Shown: in pieces, positions 34,038-43,819 of the stretch
Numbering within the stretch: the first letter of the stretch is position 1
Layout: the number at the start of each line of letters is the position of its first letter
Origin: Nocardioides sp. JQ2195
GTDB lineage: Bacteria; Actinomycetota; Actinomycetes; Propionibacteriales; Nocardioidaceae
NCBI RefSeq assembly: GCF_012272695.1
Contig: NZ_CP050902.1
Span: 2,790,001-2,854,000 of the forward strand
Length of the DNA stretch: 64,000 nucleotides
Direction: 5' to 3'
Notes under the pieces: generated by a model
What the model saw: the letters and a program-made list of their open reading frames with translations, nothing else
Databases searched by the model: none
What the model was told of the DNA's origin: nothing
Translations under genes and position numbers: made by a program

Positions 34038-35321
34038 GTGACGACACCTGATCCCTGGCCAGCACCTCGAGCTCGCGAGCCCGTGCACGCGACGATCTCC
34101 CTGCCCGGCTCGAAGTCGCTGACCAACCGGGCGCTGATCCTGGCCGCCCTGGCCGATGCTCCCTCCGTCGTACGCCGCGCACTCGTGTCCCGCGACACCG
34201 TGCTGATGGCACGTGCCCTGACCTCGTTGGGAGCCGCGATCGACACGTCGGCCGAGGACTGGCGCGTCACGCCCGGAGCGTTCACCGGGGACGTCGACGT
34301 CGACTGCGGCCTGGCCGGAACCGTCATGCGCTTCGTCCCTCCCGTTGCCGGGCTGTCCGACGGCTCGGTCTCCTTCGACGGTGACGCCCACATGCGCAAC
34401 CGGCCGGTCGGTGAGGTGCTGACCGCCCTTCGCGGCCTGGGGGTCGACGTCTCCGAGGGGAACCGACTGCCGTTCACCATCACCGGCCACGGCCGGGTGC
34501 GGGGCGGGCGTGTGGTGGTCGACGCGTCGGCGTCCTCGCAGTTCATCTCGGCCCTGCTGCTGGCCGGCGCCCGCTACGACGAAGGCGTCGACGTCCGTCA
34601 CGACGGCAAGCCGGTGCCCTCTCTCCCCCACATCGACATGACGGTGGAGATGTTGCGTGCCCACGGCGTCGACGTGGCCGACAGCGACGCCAACCGGTGG
34701 GCGGTCGCTCCCGGCCCGATCCGAGCGGTCGACCACGTCATCGAACCCGATCTGTCCAACGCGGCCCCCTTCCTGGCCCTGGCCGCGGTCACCGGCGGAT
34801 CGGTCACCGTGCGCGACTGGCCCCGGAGCACGACCCAGGCCGGTGACGCGCTGCGCGACATCCTGACCCGCATGGGGTGCACCGTCGCGCTCTCGCCGGA
34901 CGGACTGACGGTCACCGGCAACGGCCCGCTCCACGGAGTCGACCTCGACCTGCACGACGTGGGCGAGCTGACCCCCACGGTCGCCGCCCTGTGCGCCCTG
35001 GCCGACTCTCCCTCACACCTGAGGGGCATTGCCCACATCCGCGGCCACGAGACCGACAGGCTCAGTGCCCTGGCCACCGAGCTGACCGGCCTCGGAGCCG
35101 AGGTCACCGAGCATCCCGACGGGTTGTCCCTGCGTCCGACGCCCTTGGGCCCCGGTGTGTTCCACACTTATGCCGACCACCGGATGGCCCATGCGGGAGT
35201 GATCATCGCCGCCGCGGTCGACGGTGTCGCGGTGGAGGACATCGGCACCACCGCCAAGACGTTCCCCGACTTCGCCACCTTCTGGTCCGGCCTGTTCCCC
35301 GCCTCCGCCGAGGCTCCATGA
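34038..35321 (+). CDS. aroA: 3-phosphoshikimate 1-carboxyvinyltransferase (EPSP synthase)
   Basis: Sixth step of the shikimate pathway: transfers enolpyruvyl from PEP to shikimate-3-phosphate. The 427-residue product shows the family signatures [46 protein letters not shown] with the substrate Arg/Lys region, PSLPHIDMT, and the late [10 protein letters not shown] and YADHRMAHA motifs. GTG 34038 is chosen by N-terminal fit; it lies 28 bases past the sigma-fusion gene. The stop overlaps rsgA (ATGA). Confidence 0.95.
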   Translation: MTTPDPWPAPRAREPVHATISLPGSKSLTNRALILAALADAPSVVRRALVSRDTVLMARALTSLGAAIDTSAEDWRVTPGAFTGDVDVDCGLAGTVMRFVPPVAGLSDGSVSFDGDAHMRNRPVGEVLTALRGLGVDVSEGNRLPFTITGHGRVRGGRVVVDASASSQFISALLLAGARYDEGVDVRHDGKPVPSLPHIDMTVEMLRAHGVDVADSDANRWAVAPGPIRAVDHVIEPDLSNAAPFLALAAVTGGSVTVRDWPRSTTQAGDALRDILTRMGCTVALSPDGLTVTGNGPLHGVDLDLHDVGELTPTVAALCALADSPSHLRGIAHIRGHETDRLSALATELTGLGAEVTEHPDGLSLRPTPLGPGVFHTYADHRMAHAGVIIAAAVDGVAVEDIGTTAKTFPDFATFWSGLFPASAEAP

Positions 35322-36304
35322 GCGGCCGCTACACCGAGCACGACCTCGAGCACTACGACCGGCCACGCCGTCGGACCCGTCCGCGCACCAAGGACCGGCC
35401 GTCGTACGACGACGCGGTCGAGGCCGTGGTGATCACGGTCGACCGCGGGAGGTTCACCCTGCGCTACGACGGCCGCCGGGTGATGGCGATGAAGTCTCGG
35501 CCGCTCGGCCGCAAGGGCGTCGTGGTCGGCGACCGGGTGCGCGTGGTCGGTGACATGTCCGGCGACGACGGCAGCCTGGCGCGCATCGTCGAGGTCAAGG
35601 AGCGCACCACCACCCTGCGACGTACCGCCGACGACGATGACCCGGTCGAGCGGGTCATCGTCGCGAACGCCGCGCAGCTCGTCGTGGTCGCCGCTCTGGC
35701 CGACCCCGAGCCGCGCCCGCGCCTGATCGACCGCGCGCTGGTCGCGGCCTACGACGCGGGCATGCAACCGATCCTGTGCCTGACCAAGGCCGACCTCGCG
35801 GACCCGGAGACGCTGCTGTCGACCTATCGCTCCCTCGGTGTGCCGTACGTCGTGACCCAGCGCGGCGGCGACGTGGCAGCGGTGCGGGAGGTCCTGCACG
35901 GCACCACCAGCGTGCTGGTGGGCCACAGCGGCGTCGGCAAGTCCACCCTGGTCAACGCCCTGGTCCCGGACGCGGGGCGCGAGGTGGGCGTGGTGAACGC
36001 CGTGACCGGTCGTGGCCGGCACACCTCGACCTCGGCCTACATGCTGGCGCTCCCCGGGGACGACGGCTGGATCATCGACACCCCGGGCATCCGGTCCTTC
36101 GGCCTCGCCCATGTCGAGCCGGGCGACATCATCGGCGCCTTCCCCGATCTCGAGGAGATGACCGCGACCTGCTCCCGCGGGTGCACGCACGGCAGCGGTG
36201 AGCCCGAGTGCGGGCTCGACGAGGCGATGACGACGGGTTCCCTGGACCCCGAGCGGGTCGAGTCGTTCCGACGACTGCTCGCTTCCCGCGAGAGCGGCGA
36301 CTGA
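35318..36304 (+). CDS. rsgA: Ribosome small-subunit-dependent GTPase RsgA
   Basis: A circularly permuted GTPase for 30S maturation. In 328 residues: a basic N-terminus, OB fold (about 35-110), G4 motif LTKAD, G1 [10 protein letters not shown]3 DTPG, then the C-terminal zinc region ([15 protein letters not shown]). Motif order G4-G1-G3 is the permutation signature. Translationally coupled to aroA. Confidence 0.95.
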   Translation: MSGRYTEHDLEHYDRPRRRTRPRTKDRPSYDDAVEAVVITVDRGRFTLRYDGRRVMAMKSRPLGRKGVVVGDRVRVVGDMSGDDGSLARIVEVKERTTTLRRTADDDDPVERVIVANAAQLVVVAALADPEPRPRLIDRALVAAYDAGMQPILCLTKADLADPETLLSTYRSLGVPYVVTQRGGDVAAVREVLHGTTSVLVGHSGVGKSTLVNALVPDAGREVGVVNAVTGRGRHTSTSAYMLALPGDDGWIIDTPGIRSFGLAHVEPGDIIGAFPDLEEMTATCSRGCTHGSGEPECGLDEAMTTGSLDPERVESFRRLLASRESGD

Positions 36305-36337
36305 CGCCGACCGCAGGGGCAGGGCAACGAGGCCGGG

Positions 36338-36808
36338 TCAGCCCCACACGAGGCGTGCCCCGGCATCACCGGTCTGGAAGGTCATCAGGATCAACGCCAC
36401 CGCGAAGATCACCAGCATCACCATCAGGGTCCACTCGATCAGTGGCGCGTGACGCCCGCGGGCGCCGCGTCCTGAGGCCATCGCGGACGGACCGCCGAGG
36501 GCGAAGGCACTGATCAACACCACGCCCATGAAGACGATCGTCAGCCAGAACAGGATCTGGGCACGCTCTTGGTGCGGCTGGATGATCGGCTCGAGCTCGG
36601 GGCGGCTCTCGAGGAAGTCCTTCCCGGAGAAGTAGGCGAACATCACGGCGGCGAGAGCACCCGCGGAGAAGCCCACCATCGGCCAGCGGGTGTACCAGCG
36701 CCACCGCGGAACAACGGCATAGAAGGCCGACAGTCCCGCAGCGATCGGGATCAGCACCACGGCCACGTGGATGATGAGTGGGTGCGCCGGCAGGCCGTTG
36801 ATCTCCAT
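36338..36808 (-). CDS. DUF2231-type integral membrane protein
   Basis: A 156-residue protein with four membrane segments (HPLIIHVAVVLIPIAAGLSAFYAVV, MVGFSAGALAAVMFAYFSG, ILFWLTIVFMGVVLISAFAL, WTLMVMLVIFAVALILMTFQTG). The N-terminal GLPAHPLIIHV is the DUF2231 hallmark. Function is unknown; some relatives bind haem or sit with redox genes. Convergent with rsgA. Confidence 0.82.
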   Translation of the reverse strand: MEINGLPAHPLIIHVAVVLIPIAAGLSAFYAVVPRWRWYTRWPMVGFSAGALAAVMFAYFSGKDFLESRPELEPIIQPHQERAQILFWLTIVFMGVVLISAFALGGPSAMASGRGARGRHAPLIEWTLMVMLVIFAVALILMTFQTGDAGARLVWG

Positions 36809-36856
36809 GCCTGAACCCTAGGGCACGGCGCAGTCGATCCCGCAGAGGAATAGCCT

Positions 36857-37747
36857 GTGTCCATGGCCACCGACTACACCGACGACCTTCGCCTGGCGCA
36901 TGTCCTGGCCGATGATGCCGACTCGCTCACCCAGGCTCGCTTCAAGGCGCTCGACCTGCACGTGATGAGCAAGCCCGACCTCACCCCTGTCACCGACGCC
37001 GACCAGGCCGTCGAGGAGGGCATCCGGCGGACCCTGTCACGCGTCCGTTCCCGCGACGCAGTGATCGGCGAGGAGCAGGGCACCACCGGGCACAGCCAGC
37101 GACGCTGGATCGTGGACCCGATCGACGGCACCAAGAACTTCGTCCGCGGCGTCCCGGTCTGGGCCACCCTGATCTCCCTCGTGGTCGACGACGAGGTGGT
37201 GCTCGGCGTCGTCTCGGCGCCCCAGCTGCAGCGTCGCTGGTGGGCCTCGAAGGACAACGGCGCCTGGACCGGGCGATCACTGCTGAAGGCCACCCAGATC
37301 CACACCTCGGACGTACGCCGGCTCGACGACGCGTCGCTGTCCTACTCCTCGCTGTCCGGTTGGGACGAACGCGGCCGACTCGACGACTTCCTGTCGCTGG
37401 CCCGACGCTGCTGGCGCACCCGCGCGTACGGCGACTTCTGGTCCTACATGTTGGTCGCCGAGGGGGCGGTCGACATCGCCGCCGAGCCGGAGCTCGAGGT
37501 CTACGACATGGCGGCCCTCGACATCATCGTGCGCGAGGCAGGCGGGCAGTTCACCTCGCTGTCGGGCACGCCGGGCCCGTTCGGTGGCAACGCCGTGGCC
37601 AGCAATGGCCACCTGCACGAGGCGGCTCTGGCCTTCCTCGGCTCCAGCGAGGCCACCGACCCCGACACCGAGGCCAGGACCGGCGGCTCGGTGCACGACC
37701 TGCGCCAGCGACGTCGCGAACCCGTCGACGAGCCCCCACTGGGCTGA
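36857..37747 (+). CDS. hisN: Histidinol-phosphatase (inositol-monophosphatase family)
   Basis: A 296-residue Mg-dependent phosphatase for the histidine pathway in actinobacteria, also possibly active on inositol phosphates. Motifs: VIGEEQG, the metal site WIVDPIDGTKNFVRG, and VYDMAALDIIVREAGG. The GTG at 36857 lies 5 bases behind GAGGAA; ATG 36863 would give the shorter MATDYTDDL start. The C-terminal 35 residues are a basic/acidic tail beyond the fold. Confidence 0.88.
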   Translation: MSMATDYTDDLRLAHVLADDADSLTQARFKALDLHVMSKPDLTPVTDADQAVEEGIRRTLSRVRSRDAVIGEEQGTTGHSQRRWIVDPIDGTKNFVRGVPVWATLISLVVDDEVVLGVVSAPQLQRRWWASKDNGAWTGRSLLKATQIHTSDVRRLDDASLSYSSLSGWDERGRLDDFLSLARRCWRTRAYGDFWSYMLVAEGAVDIAAEPELEVYDMAALDIIVREAGGQFTSLSGTPGPFGGNAVASNGHLHEAALAFLGSSEATDPDTEARTGGSVHDLRQRRREPVDEPPLG

Positions 37748-37858
37748 CCCGGGCGCCTGCTTCGTTCCCTCCTGCCCGGCTGCTGGACAACGACCTACCA
37801 AAGCGCGCCGTCGCGCACTAGCGTGATTCCTGTCACATGAACCGACCGGGAGGTCCGC

Positions 37859-38290
37859 ATGCGCATCAACGACGTCATCCACGGCAAGCCCCGACAGGAC
37901 GTGGTCACCATCCGTCCCGACGCGACCGTCCGGGAGCTGATCAGTCTGCTGCGAGACCACAACGTGGGCGCACTCGTGGTCAGCACCGACGGCTCCTCCG
38001 TCGACGGCATCGTCTCCGAGCGAGACGTCGTACGCCGCGTCCTCGACGACGCGGACATGCTGGAGGCGCCGGTCTCGTCGATCATGACCACCCAGGTGCA
38101 GACCTGCGAGGGCACGGCCGCCGTCACCGACTTGATGCAGGTGATGACCGAGCACCGCATCCGCCACGTCCCCGTGCTCACCGACGGTGCGCTGACTGGC
38201 ATCATCTCCATCGGCGACGTGGTCAAGAGCCGCATCGGCGAGCTCGAGTTCGAGCGCGACCAACTCGACAACTACCTGCACAAGAGCTGA
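37859..38290 (+). CDS. Two-CBS-domain protein
   Basis: A 143-residue tandem CBS (Bateman) module: first CBS VVTIRPDATVRELISLLRDHNVGALVVS...GIVSERDVVRRV, second TCEGTAAVTDLMQVMTEHRIRHVPVLTDGALTGIISIGDVVKSRI. Such stand-alone modules sense adenine nucleotides; the partner is unknown. It is followed after 12 bases by the FKBP gene. Confidence 0.92.
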   Translation: MRINDVIHGKPRQDVVTIRPDATVRELISLLRDHNVGALVVSTDGSSVDGIVSERDVVRRVLDDADMLEAPVSSIMTTQVQTCEGTAAVTDLMQVMTEHRIRHVPVLTDGALTGIISIGDVVKSRIGELEFERDQLDNYLHKS

Positions 38291-38302
38291 GGAGACTTAC
38301 CT

Positions 38303-38677
38303 GTGAGCACCGAGAAGCCCGAGGTCGACTTCGTCGACCCGACGCCCCCGACCGACCTCGTGGTGACCGACCTGACCGAGGGCGACGGTCCCGAGGCGAA
38401 GTCCGGCGACACCGTCTCCGTGCACTACGTGGGCGTGGCCCACTCGACGGGTGAGGAGTTCGACGCCTCCTACAACCGGGGCACCCCCCTGCAGTTCCGC
38501 CTCGGCATCGGCCAGGTCATCTCCGGGTGGGACACCGGCGTCCAGGGCATGAAGGTCGGCGGCCGACGCCAGCTGGTCATCCCGCCCCACCTCGGCTACG
38601 GCGACCGGGGCGCCGGCGGCGTCATCAAGCCGGGCGAGACGCTGATCTTCGTCGTCGACCTCCTCGGGGTCTCCTGA
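38303..38677 (+). CDS. FKBP-type peptidyl-prolyl isomerase
   Basis: A 124-residue cytoplasmic FKBP domain without signal peptide. Signatures: GDTVSVHYVGVAHSTGEEFDASYNRG, FRLGIGQVISGWDTGVQGMKVGGRRQLVIPPHLGYGDRGAGGVIKPGETLIFVVDLL. Catalyses proline isomerisation during folding. GTG 38303 is the start. Confidence 0.94.
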   Translation: MSTEKPEVDFVDPTPPTDLVVTDLTEGDGPEAKSGDTVSVHYVGVAHSTGEEFDASYNRGTPLQFRLGIGQVISGWDTGVQGMKVGGRRQLVIPPHLGYGDRGAGGVIKPGETLIFVVDLLGVS

Positions 38678-38707
38678 CCCCACCCCGTGCGCAACGGGCC
38701 ACCATCA

Positions 38708-38768
38708 CGCAGACCGGGACGCCGGCGCCGAGAACCGCAGGTTCGCGACGCCGGCGTCCCGGTCTGCG
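38708..38768. terminator. Long-stem terminator between convergent genes
   Basis: A perfect 20-bp stem (38708-38727 with 38749-38768) and 21-base loop between the FKBP gene and the leftward S4 gene. Confidence 0.85.
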
Positions 38769-38785
38769 CGTGTCACCACGTCACG

Positions 38786-39031
38786 TCACCAAGGCAGGCC
38801 GTCGTCCGCGTCCGGATCACCAGCGGCGACTCGGGCCGTCTGGCTCGTCAGCATCACCACGTCACCGACCTGCAGCTGTCGGCCCCGCCGGGTCTCGACC
38901 TCGTCGTTCACCCGCACGAGTCCCGCTGCGATCACTGACTTCGCCTCCGCGCCGTCCTCCACGAGGTTGGCGAGCTTGAGGAACTGGCCGAGTCGGATCG
39001 ACTCGTCACGGATCGGAACGTCGATGGTCAT
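38786..39031 (-). CDS. S4-domain RNA-binding protein (YbcJ/YaaA-like)
   Basis: An 81-residue S4 domain (IRLGQFLKLANLVEDGAEAKSVIAAGLVRVNDEVETRRGRQLQVGDVV) that should bind structured RNA, probably rRNA or tRNA. ATG 39031 has GGAGGA upstream. Confidence 0.88.
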   Translation of the reverse strand: MTIDVPIRDESIRLGQFLKLANLVEDGAEAKSVIAAGLVRVNDEVETRRGRQLQVGDVVMLTSQTARVAAGDPDADDGLPW

Positions 39032-39074
39032 GCTGCGATTGTCCTCCACGTGTCGGAGGCGGTCGACCCGGAGG

Positions 39075-40334
39075 TCAGGGAATCAGGATCGTTGCCATGT
39101 GGATGAGCACCCCGACGAGGCCACCGACGATGGTGCCGTTGATACGGATGAACTGCAGGTCCCTTCCGACGTGCAGCTCGATCCGCTCGGCGGCCTCCTT
39201 CCCGTCCCACCTCTCGATGGTGTGGGTGATCACCGTGGTGAGCTCCGTGCCGTAACGCGAGACTCCGAAGACGACAGCGTCGGACAGCAGCCCGTCGAGG
39301 CGGCGTTGCAGTCGTTCGTCCGTGCTGAATCGAGCAGCGGTCCTCTCCAGCTCCGCCTGCAGACGCACCTTCAGCGGGCCACGCGGGTCCCGCAGCGCGT
39401 CCAGGAGCGCGTTGCGCAGGGCCTTCCAGAGTGAGATGCCGGTGGCGGAGAACTGGGGGTGCTCGAGGAGCCGCAGCTTGAGGTTCTCCGCGCGCTGCTG
39501 GGTCTCGTCGTTGAACAGCAGGTCCTGGCCGAGCTGCGCCAGCATGGAATCGAGGGCCGCGCGAGCACGGTGTCGTGGATCGTGCCTGATGTCGTCCAGC
39601 CAGCGCAGGGCCTCCGTGTGGATCCGCGTGGTGACCGCGTCGTTCAGCTTGGGAGGAGCCCACCAGGGCGCGCGCTCGCCGAGCACCTCGACGAAGGTGT
39701 CGTGATTGTGCTCGAGCCAGCCCGACAGCTCCTCGAGGGCCAGGTCGACCAGCCCGTGGTGCAGGTCGTCACGGACGGCCTCGACCAGGAAGGTGCCCAG
39801 GATCGGAGCGATCGGCTCCTCGCGGAAGCGGGGCACCAGGATCGCCTCGACCAGGTCGACGATGTGCTCGTCCCTGACCCGCCCGAGCGCGATGGTGGCC
39901 ACGTCGGTGACCTCCTCGACGACGCGCGCGGCGTTGGCGGGCTCGGCGGCCCAGTCACCCACCCGTCGCGTCACCTCGGCGGACGCGACGCGTTCGCGGA
40001 TGATGTCCTCCTGGAGGAAGTTCTCGCCGACGAATTCCTCGAGACCACGACCCAGCTCGTCCTTGCGCCTCGGGATCAGCGCGGTGTGCGGCACCGGGAC
40101 CCCGAGCGGGTGCCGGAACAGCGCCGTCACCGCGAACCAGTCGGCCATCGCACCGACCATGCTCGCCTCGGCGCCCGCGTTGACGAAGCCGAGCAGCCCG
40201 TCGTGGTTGCGGGTCAAGAGGTAGACAACTGCGGCGAGGAGCAGGAGACCCAGGGCCAGCCCCTTCATCCGGCGTAGGGCCCTGCGTCGTTCGTCGTCGG
40301 CCTCGGGAGCGGGAGTGATCAATGGCATCGTCAT
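39075..40334 (-). CDS. DUF445 membrane-anchored protein
   Basis: A 419-residue DUF445 protein. A hydrophobic segment near residues 27-43 is followed by GFVNAGAEASMVGAMADWFAVTALFRHPLGVPVPHTALIPRRKDELG, the family hallmark, then long helical stretches. A second hydrophobic segment lies at the C-terminus (IVGGLVGVLIHMATILI). Both ends anchored would make a periplasm- or cytoplasm-facing helical arch. Function is unknown. Confidence 0.88.
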   Translation of the reverse strand: MTMPLITPAPEADDERRRALRRMKGLALGLLLLAAVVYLLTRNHDGLLGFVNAGAEASMVGAMADWFAVTALFRHPLGVPVPHTALIPRRKDELGRGLEEFVGENFLQEDIIRERVASAEVTRRVGDWAAEPANAARVVEEVTDVATIALGRVRDEHIVDLVEAILVPRFREEPIAPILGTFLVEAVRDDLHHGLVDLALEELSGWLEHNHDTFVEVLGERAPWWAPPKLNDAVTTRIHTEALRWLDDIRHDPRHRARAALDSMLAQLGQDLLFNDETQQRAENLKLRLLEHPQFSATGISLWKALRNALLDALRDPRGPLKVRLQAELERTAARFSTDERLQRRLDGLLSDAVVFGVSRYGTELTTVITHTIERWDGKEAAERIELHVGRDLQFIRINGTIVGGLVGVLIHMATILIP

Positions 40335-40386
40335 GGCGCGTCGATTCTGTCAGGTGTTGGCCGAGCCCACCGGTAGCATTCGCGCC

Positions 40387-40785
40387 ATGCCTCGCACCGT
40401 GATCACCTTCGGCACCTTCGACGTCTTCCACGTCGGCCACCTGCGCGTCATCGAGCGCGCCGCAGAGCTGGGCGACCGTCTCGTCGTGGGGGTCTCCGCG
40501 GATGCGCTCAACGAGCGCAAGAAGGGTCGTTCCCCCGTCTTCAGCCAGGCCGAACGACTGGCGATCGTGGCCGCGCTCCGTGACGTCGACGAGGTGTTCG
40601 TGGAGGAGTCCCTCGAGCTCAAGCGTGACTACATCGTCGAGCACGGCGCCGACGTGCTCGTGATGGGCGATGACTGGAAGGGCCGGTTCGACGAGTTCTC
40701 CGACGTCTGCGAGGTCGTCTACCTGCCGCGGACGCCGGCGATCTCGACCACGGCCCTGATCGAGAAGATCTCGGGCACCGCGTGA
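40387..40785 (+). CDS. Cytidylyltransferase-family nucleotidyltransferase (TagD-like)
   Basis: A 132-residue nucleotidyltransferase with GTFDVFHVGHLRVIERA (the HxGH site) and the late RTPAISTTALIE (ISST-like) motif. Size and motifs match glycerol-3-phosphate cytidylyltransferase, which makes CDP-glycerol for wall polymers; another small polyol or ethanolamine phosphate is possible. Stop overlaps the next GTG (GTGA). Confidence 0.85.
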   Translation: MPRTVITFGTFDVFHVGHLRVIERAAELGDRLVVGVSADALNERKKGRSPVFSQAERLAIVAALRDVDEVFVEESLELKRDYIVEHGADVLVMGDDWKGRFDEFSDVCEVVYLPRTPAISTTALIEKISGTA

Positions 40786-42362
40786 CGTCGGAGTCGCGCC
40801 GTCCGCCCGCACCGTCCCCGCACCGGTCCCGCACTCTTCGCGGGCTCCTGTGCGTGGCGACGCTCGGCGCCCTCGTCCTGCCCGTCGGCCTGGCCGCCCC
40901 GGCCGGGGCCGCAAGCACCGCCTCGGCATCGGCCGCTCCGGTGATCATGCCCGACGACGATCGGGGCCAGCACGCGAAGCAGGCACTGGACCAGGCCGAG
41001 GCCACCCTCGACGGCGGTGGCAGTCTCGACGCCACCCTCGCGCTCGTCGAGGTGCAACAGACCAAGCACGACCTGTCCGGGACCGACCGCGAACGCGCCG
41101 CCAGCCTCCTGGCCCGCCCCACCGACGACGACAACCGGCCCACCGAGATCAGCTACGACGGAGAGCCGTCCGAGAGCCACTGCACGGAGCACTTCTGCAT
41201 CCACTGGGTGACCGAGGGCAAGCACGCTCCGGCCTCGGACGACGCCGACCACGACGGCCTTCCCGACTACGTCGAGACCGTTGCCACCGCGATGGAACGC
41301 GTGTGGGCCACCGAGGTGGACACCCTCGGCTATCGCTCGCCGATCAGCGACGGGACGAAGGGGAACCCCGACGGCGAGAGCCGCAAGGGACTGGTCGACG
41401 TCTATCTGGGCAACACCGGCGCCCAACAGGTCTACGGCTATGCCGTTCCCGAGGACACCACCTCCACCTCGTCCGCCTACCTCGTGCTCGACAACGACTT
41501 CGCGGAGTTCTCCGGTCGTCCGATCGACGCGCTGAAGGTCACCGCCGCCCACGAGTTCTTCCACGCCGTGCAGTTCGCCTACAGCACCATGGGTGACCGC
41601 TGGTTCATGGAGTCGACTGCGGCCTGGGTCGAGGAACGGGTCTACGACGACATCGACGACAACCGTCAGTTCCTCGCGGGCAGCACCGCTGTGCGACCCG
41701 GCAAGCCGCTGGACAGGGCGGCCAATCTCTATGCCAACTGGGTGTTCTTCGAGGCGTTGTCGCAGCGGCACGGGCCGCGAGTCGTTCGCGCCGCCTGGCA
41801 CCAGGTTGCCGTCGGACGGAACTCCATGACGGCGGTCAACACCGCCCTCACCAAGCGGGGCAGCAGCCTGGCCACCGAGTTCTCGCGCTTCGCCAGTGGA
41901 AGCAACGTGCCGCGGTTGTTCTTCGAGGAGGGCAGCAACTACGCCCGGTCGGCGGTCACACGCGCCTTCCGCCTCGGGCCGACCCGGCACAGCACGGGGA
42001 CCCATTCCTTCCGCCAGGACCACATGTCGTCACGCAACTACGTGTTCAGGCCGAGGCGGGGCACCCGCGACGGGACCAGATTGCGGATCCGACTCGCCAC
42101 GGAGTCGCACCGGGTCCGTGCCCGCCTGCTCGTGAAGTTCACGGACGGCGCCGTCAAGCGGCGCACCATCGACTTCGGCGATGCCGGTGTCGCCCGGGCC
42201 GGCGTCGCGTTCTCCCGATCCAGCGTCTCGCGCGTCGTGCTCACCCTGTCCAACACGTCGTTCCGGTACCGCTGCTTCGAGGGCACAGCGCTCACCTGCC
42301 AGGGAATCGCGCGCGACGACGACACCCTGTTCACCTACCGGGCGACGGTGCGGCGCCGATAG
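40782..42362 (+). CDS. Secreted MXAN_6640-like metalloprotease
   Basis: A 526-residue exported protein with a signal peptide (LLCVATLGALVLPVGLAAPAGAA, cleaved near residue 44). A Cys pair follows (SHCTEHFCIHW), then the zinc site AHEFFHAVQF with a downstream Glu in WFMESTAAWVEE. The C-terminal 130 residues are a beta-sandwich-like region with a Cys pair (RCFEGTALTC). Pattern and order fit the MXAN_6640 family of putative metalloproteases. Translationally coupled to the cytidylyltransferase gene. Confidence 0.75.
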   Translation: MTSESRRPPAPSPHRSRTLRGLLCVATLGALVLPVGLAAPAGAASTASASAAPVIMPDDDRGQHAKQALDQAEATLDGGGSLDATLALVEVQQTKHDLSGTDRERAASLLARPTDDDNRPTEISYDGEPSESHCTEHFCIHWVTEGKHAPASDDADHDGLPDYVETVATAMERVWATEVDTLGYRSPISDGTKGNPDGESRKGLVDVYLGNTGAQQVYGYAVPEDTTSTSSAYLVLDNDFAEFSGRPIDALKVTAAHEFFHAVQFAYSTMGDRWFMESTAAWVEERVYDDIDDNRQFLAGSTAVRPGKPLDRAANLYANWVFFEALSQRHGPRVVRAAWHQVAVGRNSMTAVNTALTKRGSSLATEFSRFASGSNVPRLFFEEGSNYARSAVTRAFRLGPTRHSTGTHSFRQDHMSSRNYVFRPRRGTRDGTRLRIRLATESHRVRARLLVKFTDGAVKRRTIDFGDAGVARAGVAFSRSSVSRVVLTLSNTSFRYRCFEGTALTCQGIARDDDTLFTYRATVRRR

Positions 42363-42509
42363 GCCCTCCTGGTCCTCGGGACCCAGCCGACGGCGTACGA
42401 CGGAACACGGACGTCGGGCGACCTCAACACTGGACTGGCCCTCGAGTGATCCCTAGAGTGCCTGTTGGGGAGCGGAACTGACTCATTGTCGACCCCAGAG
42501 GTGCTCCTG

Positions 42510-43778
42510 ATGTCCCCCCGCAGAATGTTCTCGGTCCCCGTTCTCCTCCTCATGGTCATCGGATTGTTCGCTGCCCCGTCCCAGGCCGAAGCCCCGGCGA
42601 ACGCTTCGCGCGGCTACGCCTACTACTCCGCCGCCGGCGGCACGATGGTGCGTGCGCTAGGCACCACGATCTCCTCCGACCTGACCGCACAGTCGACCAT
42701 CGCCGGCCAGGACCTGCCGAGCGCGAAGCGAAGTGCGGTCGCCGCGGTCGACGTCGACAACCTCGTGGACGTGGGAGCGGTGCACACGAAGACCCGGGCC
42801 GAGAAGGCCGGCGCCAAGGGGATCAAGCTGATCTCCACGGCCCGCACCGCGAACGTCTCGCTGCTCAACGGGCTGATCCGCGCCGAGGCCGTCGTGACGA
42901 AGAACGTCACGAAGGGCACCCCGCGGGGCCTCAAGGCCACGTCCCGGACGCGGTTCGTCGACCTCCGCATCTCCGGAGTTCGGCTGCCGGTCGACATCCC
43001 GAAGAACTTCCGGGTCCAGATTCCCGGCGTCGCCGCCGTGGTGCTCAACTCGTCGGTGACGGGCCAGAAGGACGGCGTGGTGAGCAGTCAGGGCTACGCC
43101 ATCGGCGTGTGGTTGCTGAAGGACCGCGGCCCCGCACCGCTCGGCAGCTCGATCATCCTGAACCCGACCATGTCCGCGCTCTCCGTGCCGGTGCCCGGCG
43201 ATGCTCCCGCAGTGGGGGGCGACGCCTACGGCACCAGTGCACTGATCAAGGCGACCTCGAAGGTGCGTGGGGAGGTGGGCCGCACCGGAGAGGTCGCGAC
43301 TCCCCCGATCAGCACGGGCGGACGGACCAACCAGAACCGGACGGCCGACGTCGACATCCCGGGCATCCTCCACGTCGGCGCGATCAGCTCGACGACGACG
43401 TCGACCTCGTCCGCCCACCGGGGAGAGGTCACCAACACGAACCGGATCGCCGGGCTCAACGTGCTCAACGGCCTCATCCGTGCCGACGCGATCTTCGTCA
43501 AGGCCCACTCGAAGCTGCGCGGTGAGCGTTACCGCAAGGACGAGAAGATGACGTTCGTGAACCTGGTGATCGCCGGCCAGAGGATCCCGATCGACGTCGG
43601 CAGGAACACCACCATCAAGGTGGGCAACGTCGCCAACGTGGTCGTCAACCAACGAGCCCGCACACCCAACGGCAACAAGATCCGCGGCCTCTTCGTGAAG
43701 TTGCTGCAACCGCGCTCAGGTCTCGAGGCCGGGGCACGCATCGAGATCGCCGTGGCCTCCACCAGGATCTGGCACTGA
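42510..43778 (+). CDS. Secreted choice-of-anchor-P-like beta-repeat protein
   Basis: A 422-residue exported protein with signal peptide (VPVLLLMVIGLFAAPSQA). Two related halves are visible: SLLNGLIRAEAVVTK...VDLRISGVRLPVDIPKNFRVQIPGVAAVVLN in the first and GLNVLNGLIRADAIFVKAH...VNLVIAGQRIPIDVGRNTTIKVGNVANVVVN in the second, so the protein arose by internal duplication. No enzyme motif. It resembles the partial gene at 1-1188. ATG 42510 gives the best signal peptide. Confidence 0.7.
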   Translation: MSPRRMFSVPVLLLMVIGLFAAPSQAEAPANASRGYAYYSAAGGTMVRALGTTISSDLTAQSTIAGQDLPSAKRSAVAAVDVDNLVDVGAVHTKTRAEKAGAKGIKLISTARTANVSLLNGLIRAEAVVTKNVTKGTPRGLKATSRTRFVDLRISGVRLPVDIPKNFRVQIPGVAAVVLNSSVTGQKDGVVSSQGYAIGVWLLKDRGPAPLGSSIILNPTMSALSVPVPGDAPAVGGDAYGTSALIKATSKVRGEVGRTGEVATPPISTGGRTNQNRTADVDIPGILHVGAISSTTTSTSSAHRGEVTNTNRIAGLNVLNGLIRADAIFVKAHSKLRGERYRKDEKMTFVNLVIAGQRIPIDVGRNTTIKVGNVANVVVNQRARTPNGNKIRGLFVKLLQPRSGLEAGARIEIAVASTRIWH

Positions 43779-43819
43779 TCTCCGCACCCCCAGGGTGGAA
43801 GCGGTCGGCCCCGGTCGAG